Shown here one piece after another: positions 46,101 to 54,063 of a DNA stretch of 64,000 nt. Each line of letters starts with the position of its first letter. Position 1 is the stretch's first letter. A model generated the notes under the pieces. The model saw only the letters and a list, made by a program, of their open reading frames with translations. It was not told the DNA's origin and did not search any database. The stretch is from Phycisphaerae bacterium. GTDB taxonomy: Bacteria; Planctomycetota; Phycisphaerae; SM23-33. The translations under genes and the position numbers were made by a program. The stretch spans positions 1 through 64,000 of the forward strand of contig JASLNT010000079.1 in assembly GCA_030745875.1 (NCBI GenBank). The letters are read 5' to 3'.

Positions 46101-46429
46101 TCGCCCATAAGCGCCGCCAGCGGTTTCACCGCCTTGGCGTCGGCGATCAGGGGAAGAAGTTGGCAGGTCAGGTTCTTCGATTCAACCGTTGCGGATTTGC
46201 TTTCGATAAGAGCGATGAGTTTGGCGGCGAGAGACGCTTTGGCCTTGGCGTTGTCCGATGCGAGGTAGACCGCCTTCTCTATTGCGATCACAGGTATTGT
46301 GCTCTCGCCGTCTTTGTACTTTGCAAACGCCGCCAGGCTGTCATCCAGCCCCGCCGCCTGGAGGCACGGGGTCAGCAGCGCGCACAGAAGAACAACCGCA
46401 ACGATAGTGTGGGTGCGTTTTGATTTCAT
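43130..46429 (-). CDS. Secreted HEAT-repeat protein with WWDxD module and C-terminal ThuA-like domain
   Basis: A 1099-residue protein with a Sec signal (MKSKRTHTIVAVVLLCALL). Residues about 30-680 are HEAT-like repeats (AAIEALGKLGGPQHIAALAKI-type). Residues about 700-850 are the beta module with YAVGFSWWDGDNNGRVQSVW also present in the dihaem protein at 11270. Residues about 875-1095 form a ThuA-like class I glutamine-amidotransferase fold (VLIVTGVDYPGHKWKLTAP, GGGMVMVHFACGAWQDWP, SPLGHDVQAF). ThuA-like proteins in these bacteria accompany Gfo/Idh oxidoreductases, as here: the Gfo/Idh gene ends 42 bases upstream. Likely function in sugar utilisation. Confidence 0.88.
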   Translation of the reverse strand: MKSKRTHTIVAVVLLCALLTPCLQAAGLDDSLAAFAKYKDGESTIPVIAIEKAVYLASDNAKAKASLAAKLIALIESKSATVESKNLTCQLLPLIADAKAVKPLAALMGDPKTSGPARGALQRLSGPEAAKALRDAMGKASGATKIGLINSIGARRDAQAASALKTLLTDSDADIAAAAAAALGEIGGDEAVSALTDKKLKPTPALLDALLQCAETDANSAPSVYKRLVSAGVNDNWKWAGLTGLARCSPADAMAPLSEILNGPEAKQHGRAISLIATLPGEKVTQAMIARMAKCPNSGQILFLGALAQRGDQTAADAVAGFLTDKDADVKLAAIEALGKLGGPQHIAALAKIAATDSNPTARASLASLPGKGVDAALIAGISKGQANIRTELIAAAAARGAKDATGAMLAAAGDSDPTVRKAAQKGLTQLAGRDELPQLVALLAGASDSADRQGLSQAILATGRRIDNNQAVSRAILVGLKKSDGEPAAALLKTIAYFGGADALRAAVERVDSRNITVSEAALRSLTNWPDAEACGPLLKIVGDTKNAKHRILAMRGYLRLAPLSADPAAALAQIRKLVKTPADKRMMLSAVGGAGSIEAMDMAISMLGDADVKNEAALAAVAIGQQLASTQKGAVLAAMAKVRTANPSKSVLTRIDAVEKLAKRRSGRSAPARRTYDKKVVDARKKQLAAASPKGCNMVLYLDCGVETTAGASSGLQIKQLSGASWVWGGTGNLPAGTVTYDSNAVSFSLTGLDAKKQYAVGFSWWDGDNNGRVQSVWAAPKGGKDAQLLKAAKLPANKASDINIGVPKTISAKGQLKLTFRREGQSNVVVGEVWLLEVGPGAKIKAPSITKTPAATPKTETKLPIVMPSPKDLAKTNVLIVTGVDYPGHKWKLTAPVIAKFLARDKRLEVQLLADPHQLSSAGLHKYDVVVMHFMNWKTPAPNKAARENFSKFITAGGGMVMVHFACGAWQDWPGFVEIAGRVYNPKFRGHDRRGPFTVEIVSKDHEITKGMKNFETFDELYTCLDGTTPIDILAHAKSKVDKKYHPMGFVLKFGKGRVFHSPLGHDVQAFEAPGVQELFRRGAAWAGRLKPVATK

Positions 46430-46471
46430 TGTCTTCGCTCTTTCAAGGCGTGGGGGACTCTATGGGGAACA

Positions 46472-47761
46472 TCAGATTCGCCACGGGGTTCGCATCGATC
46501 GGGTGAGCATCTTGTCGGCGGCGGCATCCTTGATGAACTTTTCCTTGTCCCAGTCGAACGTTACTTCTCGCTTGAGGCGCGTAGCGATGTCGGCGACCAG
46601 GGAGATCGCCGTCGCGCGGTGTCCGGCTTCGATGGGTGCGGCGGGGTCTTTCCGCGTGCGGATGCAGTCGAAGAAGTTATTGTGGTGATTGGTGCTGACG
46701 TAGAGTTTTTCGTCGGACGTTTTGAATGCGGTCTGCAGCAGTGCTGGGGAACTTGCTTTTATCGATCCCCGCCGCACGTGCACCCATCCCTTGTCGCCTT
46801 CGAATCGCACGCCCTGCGGGTGTCCGGGCTCTTTATTGGAGCAGAAGGTCATTACCGTTCCGTCGGCGGCGGTGATCTTCGTGTTCCACGTGATTGACGT
46901 ATTGGCCGGTCCGTCGGTGGGGAACTTGGCGGTCCCGGAGGCCTTGATGAGTCCCTTGCCGAGTTGCGGAAGGCCCCAAAGCGCGATGTCGCAGTGGTGG
47001 ACGCCCCACGACTGGATCCAACCGGCGCAGTAGTCCTGCATGAAGTACCAGTTGAATGTGCATTTCTGATCGGTGTAGGGCGACCAGGGCGCCGGTCCGA
47101 GCCACATCTTGTAGTCGATGTCCGGCGGGGCGTCTTTTGCGGGCATGGTTTTGAGCTGGCGTCCTCCGGGAACGCCGACCTTCACCGTGTGGACCTTGCC
47201 CAGGTACCCGTTGCGAACAAGTTGGCAGGCCAGGCGGAAGCGTGCGTCGGACCGCTGCTGCGTGCCGACCTGCAGGATCTTCCCGTATCTGCGGACAGCT
47301 TTGCACATGGCGCGGCCTTCGGCGACGGTCAGCGAGATCGCCTTCTCGCAGTAGACGTCCTTTCCGGCCTTCACCGCGTGGATCGAGTGCAGTGCGTGCC
47401 AGTTCTCCGGTGATGCGATCACGACCGCGTCGATGTCCTTGCGTGCCAGAAGTTCGCGGAAATCCTGATACGCCTTGGCGCCTTTGTACCGTTTGTTGAT
47501 GCGGGCGACGTTGCTGGCGCCCTTGCTCTTGTACGGGTCGCAGACTGCGATCACCTGCGCATCGGAGCGGCCGATGAAACCGCCAACGTGCCCCGAGCCT
47601 CGCCCGCCCACGCCGATGTGCCCGGTTCCGATGCGGTCGGATGCGGGCGTCGCTCCGTCCTTGCCCAGCGCCGAACCGGGAACAACGGTCGGCAGGGCGA
47701 TCGCCGCCGCCGATCCTGCGAGAAAACTGCGTCGCGAAATGTTTGAATTCTTATTCTTCAT
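46472..47761 (-). CDS. Tat-exported Gfo/Idh/MocA family oxidoreductase
   Basis: A 429-residue protein with twin-arginine signal NISRRSFLAGSAAAIALP; GAGGAG lies 8 bases before ATG 47761. The dinucleotide loop is IGVGGRGSGHVGG. VVIASPENWHALHS and CEKAISLTVAEG are the usual family motifs, with the Lys of EKA. The C-terminal domain has WGVHHCDIALWGL. It likely oxidises a sugar outside the cytoplasm with a tightly held cofactor. The gene lies between the GH4 gene (34 bases upstream) and the HEAT/ThuA gene, forming a three-gene operon. Confidence 0.92.
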   Translation of the reverse strand: MKNKNSNISRRSFLAGSAAAIALPTVVPGSALGKDGATPASDRIGTGHIGVGGRGSGHVGGFIGRSDAQVIAVCDPYKSKGASNVARINKRYKGAKAYQDFRELLARKDIDAVVIASPENWHALHSIHAVKAGKDVYCEKAISLTVAEGRAMCKAVRRYGKILQVGTQQRSDARFRLACQLVRNGYLGKVHTVKVGVPGGRQLKTMPAKDAPPDIDYKMWLGPAPWSPYTDQKCTFNWYFMQDYCAGWIQSWGVHHCDIALWGLPQLGKGLIKASGTAKFPTDGPANTSITWNTKITAADGTVMTFCSNKEPGHPQGVRFEGDKGWVHVRRGSIKASSPALLQTAFKTSDEKLYVSTNHHNNFFDCIRTRKDPAAPIEAGHRATAISLVADIATRLKREVTFDWDKEKFIKDAAADKMLTRSMRTPWRI

Positions 47762-47795
47762 GATTCGACTCCTCTTTCATGCGGTCGTTGTTGTT

Positions 47796-49226
47796 CTAGT
47801 CGGTTTTCTGCTCAAGTAGTGTACCGAATCGCTTGTTAATAGCCAACGCCGGATCCAGCGGAACATCCACCGGTTTGCAGTCGGCGGGTATGCTTATCGT
47901 CGGCGTGGGGCGAATGGATTGCCCTTCAAACTGCGGCAGCCATTGTCGCTGGGCCTCAAGCATTTCCGAACACATTTGGCGTATTTCGTTCAGCGTGCAG
48001 ACCGCGCCGGAAAGCGGGTCCATCGCCGCGGCGTGTACGATCGCCTCGGTGTCGCCCGACAGCGCCGCCAACGCCCCCAGGGTCTGTACGTTTATGTTGG
48101 TCATGCAGGCCGCAGCGCACTGCGGAGGGAGCATACCGATGTTCGTCGGGTGCAGCCCGGTGTCGTCGACGAACGTGGGCACTTCCACGCACGCTTCGGG
48201 CGGGAGGTTTGCGATATACCCGTCGTTGCGGACGTTGCCCATTATCCGGTAGGGCTTGCCTGTGACGGCGGCTTCCAGGATGTACGAACAGTATTCCACG
48301 CTGCGCGATTCTATCTTGGCTGATTCGTATTCCAGCGGATCGTGCTTTGCGTATTTTGCAGCCAGTGTTTTGGAGTATTTGTAATACGCTCCGCTCTCGC
48401 CGCCGAACGCGGGTTCGTCGCAGTACATGTCAAGGGCCCGTTGGCTTGAACGGAACCAAGGCAGATACTCGCTGAGGTGCCCGGTTGATTCGGTCATGAA
48501 ATACCCGAACTGGCGGAAGACTTCCCCGCGGACCTTCTCGTTCTTGTAGTATTCGGGCTTCTCGAAAACTTCGCGAAGGATCGGGTACAAGTCGCGCCCG
48601 TTGTGGGTCAGTTCCAGGAACCAGTCCATGTGGTTGATCCCCCCGCAGACGTAGCTTATCTCATCCTTGGGCACGCCGCAGTATCCGGCGATAAGGTCGA
48701 GAGTGGTCTGGACTCCGTGACAGAGACCCACGACAGGCGCGTCTGAAATCTGACCGATCGCCAGGCAGTTGGCGGCCATTGGGTTGGCGTACTGGAGCAT
48801 GATCGCTCCGGGTTTGGCGAGCGTTTCCATGTCGTCGACCATGTCAGCCAGCACCGGTATGGTGCGCAGCCCGCGAAAGAGCCCGCCCGGTCCCAGCGAG
48901 TCGCCGATGCACTGGTCCACGCCGTACTTCAGCGGTACTTCGTAGTCTACGCTGTAGGCGTCGAAGCCGCCGACCTGGATCATGACGACCACGAAGTCGG
49001 CGTCCCTGATCGCCTCGGCCCGGTCGAGTGTCGCCGTTATCGTCGACGACAGTCCGTTTTCGGCGATCATGCGATTCGCGAACGCCTCCATCCGCCGCAG
49101 CTTCGGTTCGGTGCGGTTCATCAGTGCGAACTCGCTGCCTTCCAGCGCCGGTGTAGCCATCATGTCGCTCAGCAGCGTCTTGCAGAACACGACACTGCCC
49201 GCACCGATCATTGCAATCTTCGCCAT
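47796..49226 (-). CDS. GH4 NAD-dependent glycosidase, copy 2
   Basis: A 476-residue paralogue of the gene at 39690. IGAGSVVFCKTL is the NAD-binding loop, GLCHGVQTTLDL and GGINHMDWFLELT supply the Mn ligands Cys and His, and TESTGHLSEYLPWF is conserved. GGGAG lies 7 bases before the ATG. It leads an operon with a Gfo/Idh gene and the HEAT/ThuA gene. Both copies share CGVDQCIG/VGPGG-like regions but differ throughout, so they probably act on different glycosides. Confidence 0.9.
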   Translation of the reverse strand: MAKIAMIGAGSVVFCKTLLSDMMATPALEGSEFALMNRTEPKLRRMEAFANRMIAENGLSSTITATLDRAEAIRDADFVVVMIQVGGFDAYSVDYEVPLKYGVDQCIGDSLGPGGLFRGLRTIPVLADMVDDMETLAKPGAIMLQYANPMAANCLAIGQISDAPVVGLCHGVQTTLDLIAGYCGVPKDEISYVCGGINHMDWFLELTHNGRDLYPILREVFEKPEYYKNEKVRGEVFRQFGYFMTESTGHLSEYLPWFRSSQRALDMYCDEPAFGGESGAYYKYSKTLAAKYAKHDPLEYESAKIESRSVEYCSYILEAAVTGKPYRIMGNVRNDGYIANLPPEACVEVPTFVDDTGLHPTNIGMLPPQCAAACMTNINVQTLGALAALSGDTEAIVHAAAMDPLSGAVCTLNEIRQMCSEMLEAQRQWLPQFEGQSIRPTPTISIPADCKPVDVPLDPALAINKRFGTLLEQKTD

Positions 49227-49404
49227 ATCACATCTCCCGCGCAGGTTCAGGGCGTCGCTGCGCCCGTGGTCCGATATGTACTCCAGGTCTTTCGATGATA
49301 TGGTTTCGCCCCTCTAGTCGCAAGCAAATCGCTTTGCCCGCCGATCCGCCGGCGATATAATTCAGATGTCGCCTTCACTTGCGTAATTGACCCAGGAGCA
49401 GCAT

Positions 49405-50295
49405 ATGAAAGCTCGAACCACTCGACGTGAATTCCTGCAGGACACCGCCGTAGTCTCCGCCCTCGCCGCCGTTGCGGGCTCAGCTGACGCCCGGGGCGGT
49501 CCGACGACCAGGCCCGCGGACGCCATGCCTGCGATAAAGCTTGGAAAGCTAAAAGTTTCGCGGTTGATCCTCGGCTGCAATCCGTTCTTCGGTTTCGCTC
49601 ACGGTAATCCGCAGGCCTCGGGTTCCGAGATGAAGAAATGGTATACGGATGAGCGGATCATGTCCGTTCTGGACGAATCCGCCGAGCGGGGAATAACCGC
49701 CGTATGGGTCCCCAGCTACAAGCGCTGGATCGACGTATGGAACAAGTACCGCAAGAACGGAGGCAAGATGCCGATCTGGATCGGCCAGCCCGACAAGTAC
49801 GACAAGATGGCCGATCACATCACCGCGTGCGCCAAGAACGGCGGGAAGGCGATATGCATCCAGGGCGCGTGCGTTGACAAGGCGTTCGCACAGAAGAAAT
49901 TCGACCTGGTGCGGAAGTGGCTGGACCTGATCCACAGCTTCGACCTGCCCGCCGGCATCGCCAGCCACAAGCCCCAGACGCACCTGATCGCCGAAGAGAA
50001 GAAACTGCCCACCGACTTCTACCACCAGTGCGTCTATCAGCCCGAGAACTACAAGCCCGAGTGTTTGAAGAAGGCCCTTACCACCATTCGCCAACTCGAC
50101 AAACCCGTGGTTGCCTACAAAGTTCTCGCCGCCGGGCGCCTGGCTCCGAAAAAGGCGTTCGCAGAATTGCTGAAACAGATCGAACCGAAGGACGGTCTGT
50201 GCGTGGGAGTTTTCCCCAAGAAGAACACTAAGGAGATATCCGAGAACTCAACGCTCGTAACGCAGCTTTCGCAACGCCTGGAGTGGAGAACTTAA
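49405..50295 (+). CDS. Tat-exported aldo/keto-reductase-like TIM-barrel protein
   Basis: Start ATG 49405 (MKARTTRREFLQDTAVV) has AGGAG 6 bases upstream; product 296 residues. The twin-arginine signal is followed by KVSRLILGCNPFFGF, the N-terminal strand of the aldo/keto reductase barrel, and ends with a strand-helix pattern (VVAYKVLAAGRL). The classical catalytic Asp-Tyr-Lys-His tetrad is not clearly recognisable, so activity is uncertain. Its stop shares TTAA with the convergent glycosyltransferase gene. Confidence 0.75.
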   Translation: MKARTTRREFLQDTAVVSALAAVAGSADARGGPTTRPADAMPAIKLGKLKVSRLILGCNPFFGFAHGNPQASGSEMKKWYTDERIMSVLDESAERGITAVWVPSYKRWIDVWNKYRKNGGKMPIWIGQPDKYDKMADHITACAKNGGKAICIQGACVDKAFAQKKFDLVRKWLDLIHSFDLPAGIASHKPQTHLIAEEKKLPTDFYHQCVYQPENYKPECLKKALTTIRQLDKPVVAYKVLAAGRLAPKKAFAELLKQIEPKDGLCVGVFPKKNTKEISENSTLVTQLSQRLEWRT

Positions 50296-51581
50296 TCCAG
50301 CGTTTCGAACAGGGCGATCAGTCTTTCTGCGGCTGCGGGGGCGGTGAACTGTTCCAGGGCGACCTGGCGCCCGGATCGCCCCATTGCGCGGGCGCGTTGC
50401 GGATCAGTCAGGAGTTCGGTTAGTTTGGCGGTCATGTCGCCGGGCTTGTCGGGATCGTAGAGCAGGCCTCCGCCTGTGGCTTCGAGCAGTTCGGGAATCA
50501 CGCCGCCGGACGGTTCGACCAGCGGCACTCCGGCCAGCAGAGATTCAATGACGAACATTCCCGCCGCCGGTCCGCTGCGGTCGGGCACGCACATTACCGA
50601 GAGTTTCGGAAGGAAGTCGCGCTTGGATTGACGGTCGAAATCGTCTATCCACCGGACCGAGTCGGAAACTCCCGCACGCTGGAGCGACCGCTTTTGCTCT
50701 TCGACGTAGTCCTTGAAGTTTTGCGTCATTCCACCGGCGATCAGCAGTTCTATATTCTCCAGCCCCGGTTGACTCCGCAATTCGATAAACGCCTCGGTCA
50801 GCAGGTCGAGCCCCTTGTCCGGATGAAGTCGCGAAAGGTATCCGATCACCGGCGGGTCGGGCGGGGAGTCGGCGGGGGAGTATCCTTCAGGATCGATTCC
50901 ATTGTAGTTCACCTTCACGGCGCCTTCGGGCAGGCCCAGACGTTGGCCCATTAGATCGGCGTAGTACTTGCTGGGCGCGACGAACATGCTGACGACTCGC
51001 GCGCTTTTGCGCATGAGGTCCCAGGCGTCGTCTGCGTACCCGTCCGGCAGGGCGTCGATGAAATCGTGTTCGTCCTGCAGCATGCAGACCACCGCACAGT
51101 CGAGTTCTTCGGATATTCGCGGCGCCATTCCCAGCAGCATCGCGTTTGACAGAACGACGACGTCGGGGCGGGAGCTTTTGCGCATGTAGCTGACGAGTCG
51201 GTCGAGTTCTTTGGCCTGCCTGCCCGACGCGCCCCGCAGCATGGAGACGGCGGTCTCGCCGAGGACCGACGCCTTGGTCATTCCGACCTTGCGCGCCGCG
51301 AAGCGCAGCAGGCGATTGGAATCGAACAGTTTGTCGATCCATCGCGGAGTGTGCCTGAACAGTCTGAAGCGCTGCTGCAGATAAACGTTGACCCCGCCGA
51401 AGAATACGGGTGTTTTAGCGTCTCCGGGATCGGTGTCCTGCATGAGCGGGGGCAGGTAGAGCGGCATGGACGCCGCCTCGTGCCCCATCGCTCTCAGTGC
51501 TACGACAATCGCTTTATCGCGCAGGCAGTTTTCGCAGTAGAAATTGTCGCCGCTGCCGGGCGTCATGAAGACGATTTGCAT
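50292..51581 (-). CDS. GT4-family glycosyltransferase
   Basis: A 429-residue GT-B glycosyltransferase; GGAGG lies 6 bases before the ATG. The acceptor half starts MQIVFMTPGSGDNFYCENC, with two Cys close together. The donor half has IGYLSRLHPDKGLDLLTEAF and MFVIESLLAGVPLVEPSGGVIPELL, with the E-x7-E motif of GT4. It follows rubredoxin by 25 bases at the end of the oxygen-defence cluster. The reason for its presence there is unknown; it may make a polysaccharide or modify an envelope component. Confidence 0.88.
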   Translation of the reverse strand: MQIVFMTPGSGDNFYCENCLRDKAIVVALRAMGHEAASMPLYLPPLMQDTDPGDAKTPVFFGGVNVYLQQRFRLFRHTPRWIDKLFDSNRLLRFAARKVGMTKASVLGETAVSMLRGASGRQAKELDRLVSYMRKSSRPDVVVLSNAMLLGMAPRISEELDCAVVCMLQDEHDFIDALPDGYADDAWDLMRKSARVVSMFVAPSKYYADLMGQRLGLPEGAVKVNYNGIDPEGYSPADSPPDPPVIGYLSRLHPDKGLDLLTEAFIELRSQPGLENIELLIAGGMTQNFKDYVEEQKRSLQRAGVSDSVRWIDDFDRQSKRDFLPKLSVMCVPDRSGPAAGMFVIESLLAGVPLVEPSGGVIPELLEATGGGLLYDPDKPGDMTAKLTELLTDPQRARAMGRSGRQVALEQFTAPAAAERLIALFETLD

Positions 51582-51606
51582 GGCGACCTCCGCACTTGAA
51601 TCGCGG

Positions 51607-51768
51607 TTATTCGAGCGGCGAGAAGTTGTCTTTGCCTACTCCGCACTCGGGGCAGACCCAGTCGTCGGGGATTTCATCAAACGGTGTTCCTACTTCGATT
51701 CCGTTGTCAGTATCGCCCCTGCCCGTTTCATAAACGTAACCGCAGATGTCGCAAATGTACTTTCCCAT
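51607..51768 (-). CDS. rub: Rubredoxin
   Basis: A 53-residue protein, [19 protein letters not shown]..., ending in DNFSPLE. The two Cys pairs CDICGY (Cys6, Cys9) and CPECGVG (Cys39, Cys42) bind one iron. DDWVCPECG is the classic C-terminal rubredoxin loop. It is an electron carrier for the flavodiiron protein encoded just upstream and for superoxide reductase and rubrerythrin of the same cluster. A terminator separates it from the flavodiiron gene. Confidence 0.96.
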   Translation of the reverse strand: MGKYICDICGYVYETGRGDTDNGIEVGTPFDEIPDDWVCPECGVGKDNFSPLE

Positions 51769-51788
51769 GTTTCCGTAATCCTGTAGCT

Positions 51789-51814
51789 AAAAAAAGTCCC
51801 GGCTCCGCAGCCGG
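51789..51814 (-). terminator. Rho-independent terminator after the flavodiiron gene
   Basis: Stem CCGGCT/AGCCGG around a 4-base loop (51799-51814) is followed on the minus strand by GAC and seven T (51789-51795). It lies between the flavodiiron gene and rubredoxin. Confidence 0.85.
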
Positions 51815-51822
51815 CGTGTGTA

Positions 51823-53037
51823 TCAGTTCTTGAGACTGGCCAGCGTAGCTTCGGCCAGGTCGATACCGAACTGGCGACATTTCGCCAGGTCGTCGGCGTT
51901 CGGTACGTAGTTTACTCTTAACGGATCGGTGATAACGTTCAGGCCCAGATCAGTCAACCATTTCTGGAGGTTTCTGGTCGCTTCTCCGCTCCATCCGAAC
52001 GAACCGAACGCTCCGGCGACCAGATTGCGCGGTTTGAGCCCGCCTGCGTACGTTATTACGTCAGCCATCGCCGGCTGCATGTTGTTGTTCATTGTCGCCG
52101 ATCCGACAACCAGTCCGCCGGCTTCGAGTATTTCGGTTACAACGTCGCTGCGGTGGCAGGCGCTCATGGACATTAGTTTCGCTTTCGCTCCGCCGGCGAA
52201 AAGTCCCTCGCCGATTGCTCTGGCCATCTTGGCCGTTGAGCCCCACATGGAATCGTAGACGACAACGACCTTGTCGGAGGGGTCCTGTCTTGACCATCGC
52301 GCGTAAGAATCGATAATGCCCGCGATATCCTCCGGCGTTCGCCAGATCGGTCCGTGGTCCGGCGCGATCATGCTTATCTCGAGGTTCAGAGCTCCGAGTT
52401 TCTCCAGCGTTTTGTCGATGAACCCAGCCAGGTGCATCAGGATATTGCCATAGTACTTCGCTGATTCGTAATCGATAATCGTCCGGTCGTATTCGTCGGC
52501 GTACCGCTCCAGTCCCGCCAGGTGCATCCCGAAGGCGTCCTGGGTGTACAGGACCTTGCGCGAGTGCTGGTAGGTGACCATGGAGTCGGGCCAGTGGCAC
52601 ATTTTTGTTTCGGCGAACGTGATCTTGTCCGAGCCCAGATCGAGTGTCTGACCGTCGTCGACGATTGTAATCTCGCAGCCCAGATCGTAGTGGTTCGACA
52701 GCGCTTTGGCGCCCATTTTGGAGGCGAATACTTTTTCGGGCTTTATGCGTTTTATGGCTTGGGGAAGCGCGCCGGAATGGTCCATTTCGGCGTGGTTCGA
52801 GACGATGTAGTCGATCTTCTCCGGATCGATAACCGAAGCGATGCGAGAGAACATTTCACCGGCGGACGAGGCTTTTACGGTGTCGATCAGCGTGATCTTG
52901 TCAGTCATGATCAGAAACGCGTTGTAGGTGGTTCCGCGGCTTGTGAGATATCCGTGGAAGTGCCTCACGTCCCAATCGATAGCGCCCACCCAGTAGACGT
53001 CGTCCAATATTTTGACCGCTTTGAATGTATCTTTCAT
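51823..53037 (-). CDS. fprA: Flavodiiron protein (rubredoxin:oxygen oxidoreductase)
   Basis: A 404-residue protein. The N-terminal beta-lactamase-like domain has the complete diiron set: His82-x-Glu84-x-Asp86-His87 (NHAEMDHSG), His148, Asp167 and His228. The C-terminal flavodoxin domain (about 256-400) begins VVVVYDSMWGSTAKMA, the FMN-phosphate loop. Such enzymes reduce O2 to water, or NO in some members, with electrons from rubredoxin. It starts 9 bases after the cydB stop in the oxygen-defence cluster, and rubredoxin follows. The terminator after it could reduce downstream expression. Confidence 0.97.
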   Translation of the reverse strand: MKDTFKAVKILDDVYWVGAIDWDVRHFHGYLTSRGTTYNAFLIMTDKITLIDTVKASSAGEMFSRIASVIDPEKIDYIVSNHAEMDHSGALPQAIKRIKPEKVFASKMGAKALSNHYDLGCEITIVDDGQTLDLGSDKITFAETKMCHWPDSMVTYQHSRKVLYTQDAFGMHLAGLERYADEYDRTIIDYESAKYYGNILMHLAGFIDKTLEKLGALNLEISMIAPDHGPIWRTPEDIAGIIDSYARWSRQDPSDKVVVVYDSMWGSTAKMARAIGEGLFAGGAKAKLMSMSACHRSDVVTEILEAGGLVVGSATMNNNMQPAMADVITYAGGLKPRNLVAGAFGSFGWSGEATRNLQKWLTDLGLNVITDPLRVNYVPNADDLAKCRQFGIDLAEATLASLKN

Positions 53038-53046
53038 TTTGTAGCC

Positions 53047-54063
53047 TTAATACGCCTCATTCTCGTCGACTTTATACCCGAACGTCTTATACGCCCAAGC
53101 TGTGTACGCCAGGACAACCGGTAGTCCAAGGCATGTCATTATCAGCATTATTTTTAACGTATACTCGGAGGACGACGCGTTTGCAACCGTAAGGCTGGCG
53201 GCTGCGTCATTTGATGCGATAATCAGATTCGGGAACATCGCGGCGCCTATCGAGGCGATTATCGCCAATATCGCCGCCGACGAGCAGATGAACGCTCCGG
53301 CGGCCTTGCCGGCCCGGATGCAAACGCAGCAAAGCACGATCGCAACCAACGCAAGCAGCGGAATCGCCCACAGCACCGGAAGGCCGCTGTAATTCGCCAG
53401 CAGGTGCTTCTGGGTCAGGCCCGTTACAATCGCTGCGACTATTACACCCGCGAGGTAAATTGGCGAGACGAGTGCCGCCCATTTTTGACTTCGCGCCGAG
53501 AGGTCTCCTTTGGTCTTGAGCGTCAGGTATATCCCCCCGTGCGTCGTAAGCATCGCCAGACCGACTATTCCGATCAGCAGCGAATATGGATTCAGCAGGC
53601 CCAGGAACGTTCCGGTGTAGTTTCCTTTGGGATCCAGAGGCAAACCTCGCAGCACGTTGCCCATTGCAACGCCCAGCAGCAGCGCAGGCAATGTGCTGCC
53701 GACGGCGAAGGCGATGTCCCAGAACCGCGTCCACCCGGGTTCGGGCGATTGGTGGCGGAACTCAACGGAGACCGCACGGAAGATCATCGCAACCAGCACC
53801 AGCAGCAACGGCAGGTACAGCGCGCTGAAGATCGAGGCGTAGACCATCGGGAACGCCGCAAACACCGCGCCTCCGCCGGTAAGCAGCCAGACCTCGTTTC
53901 CGTCCCACACCGGTCCGATGGCGTTCAGCAGCGTGCGGCGGTCTTCGGAGCGTTTCTCAAAGAGATACCGCACGCCCACGCCCAGATCGAAACCGTCCAG
54001 CAGCAGGTAAACCGCCAGCAGAACCGCAATCAGGATTGACCAGGTAACTTGCAGGAAACTCAT
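53047..54063 (-). CDS. cydB: Cytochrome bd oxidase subunit II
   Basis: Start ATG 54063 (MSFLQVTWSILIAVLLAVYL) overlaps the cydA stop by 4 bases (ATGA); the upstream extension of the frame is not coding. Product 338 residues with about eight membrane helices. LLDGFDLGVGVRYLFEK and GPVWDGNEVWLLTGGGAVFAAFP are hallmark CydB motifs. It completes the quinol:O2 oxidoreductase with CydA. Within the cluster it provides respiratory O2 removal. Confidence 0.96.
   Translation of the reverse strand: MSFLQVTWSILIAVLLAVYLLLDGFDLGVGVRYLFEKRSEDRRTLLNAIGPVWDGNEVWLLTGGGAVFAAFPMVYASIFSALYLPLLLVLVAMIFRAVSVEFRHQSPEPGWTRFWDIAFAVGSTLPALLLGVAMGNVLRGLPLDPKGNYTGTFLGLLNPYSLLIGIVGLAMLTTHGGIYLTLKTKGDLSARSQKWAALVSPIYLAGVIVAAIVTGLTQKHLLANYSGLPVLWAIPLLALVAIVLCCVCIRAGKAAGAFICSSAAILAIIASIGAAMFPNLIIASNDAAASLTVANASSSEYTLKIMLIMTCLGLPVVLAYTAWAYKTFGYKVDENEAY

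Noticed and set aside
44546-46423. A 625-codon plus-strand frame opposite the HEAT/ThuA gene
   Set aside because: Antisense shadow of the repeat-rich HEAT region; no signal, domain or ribosome binding site.
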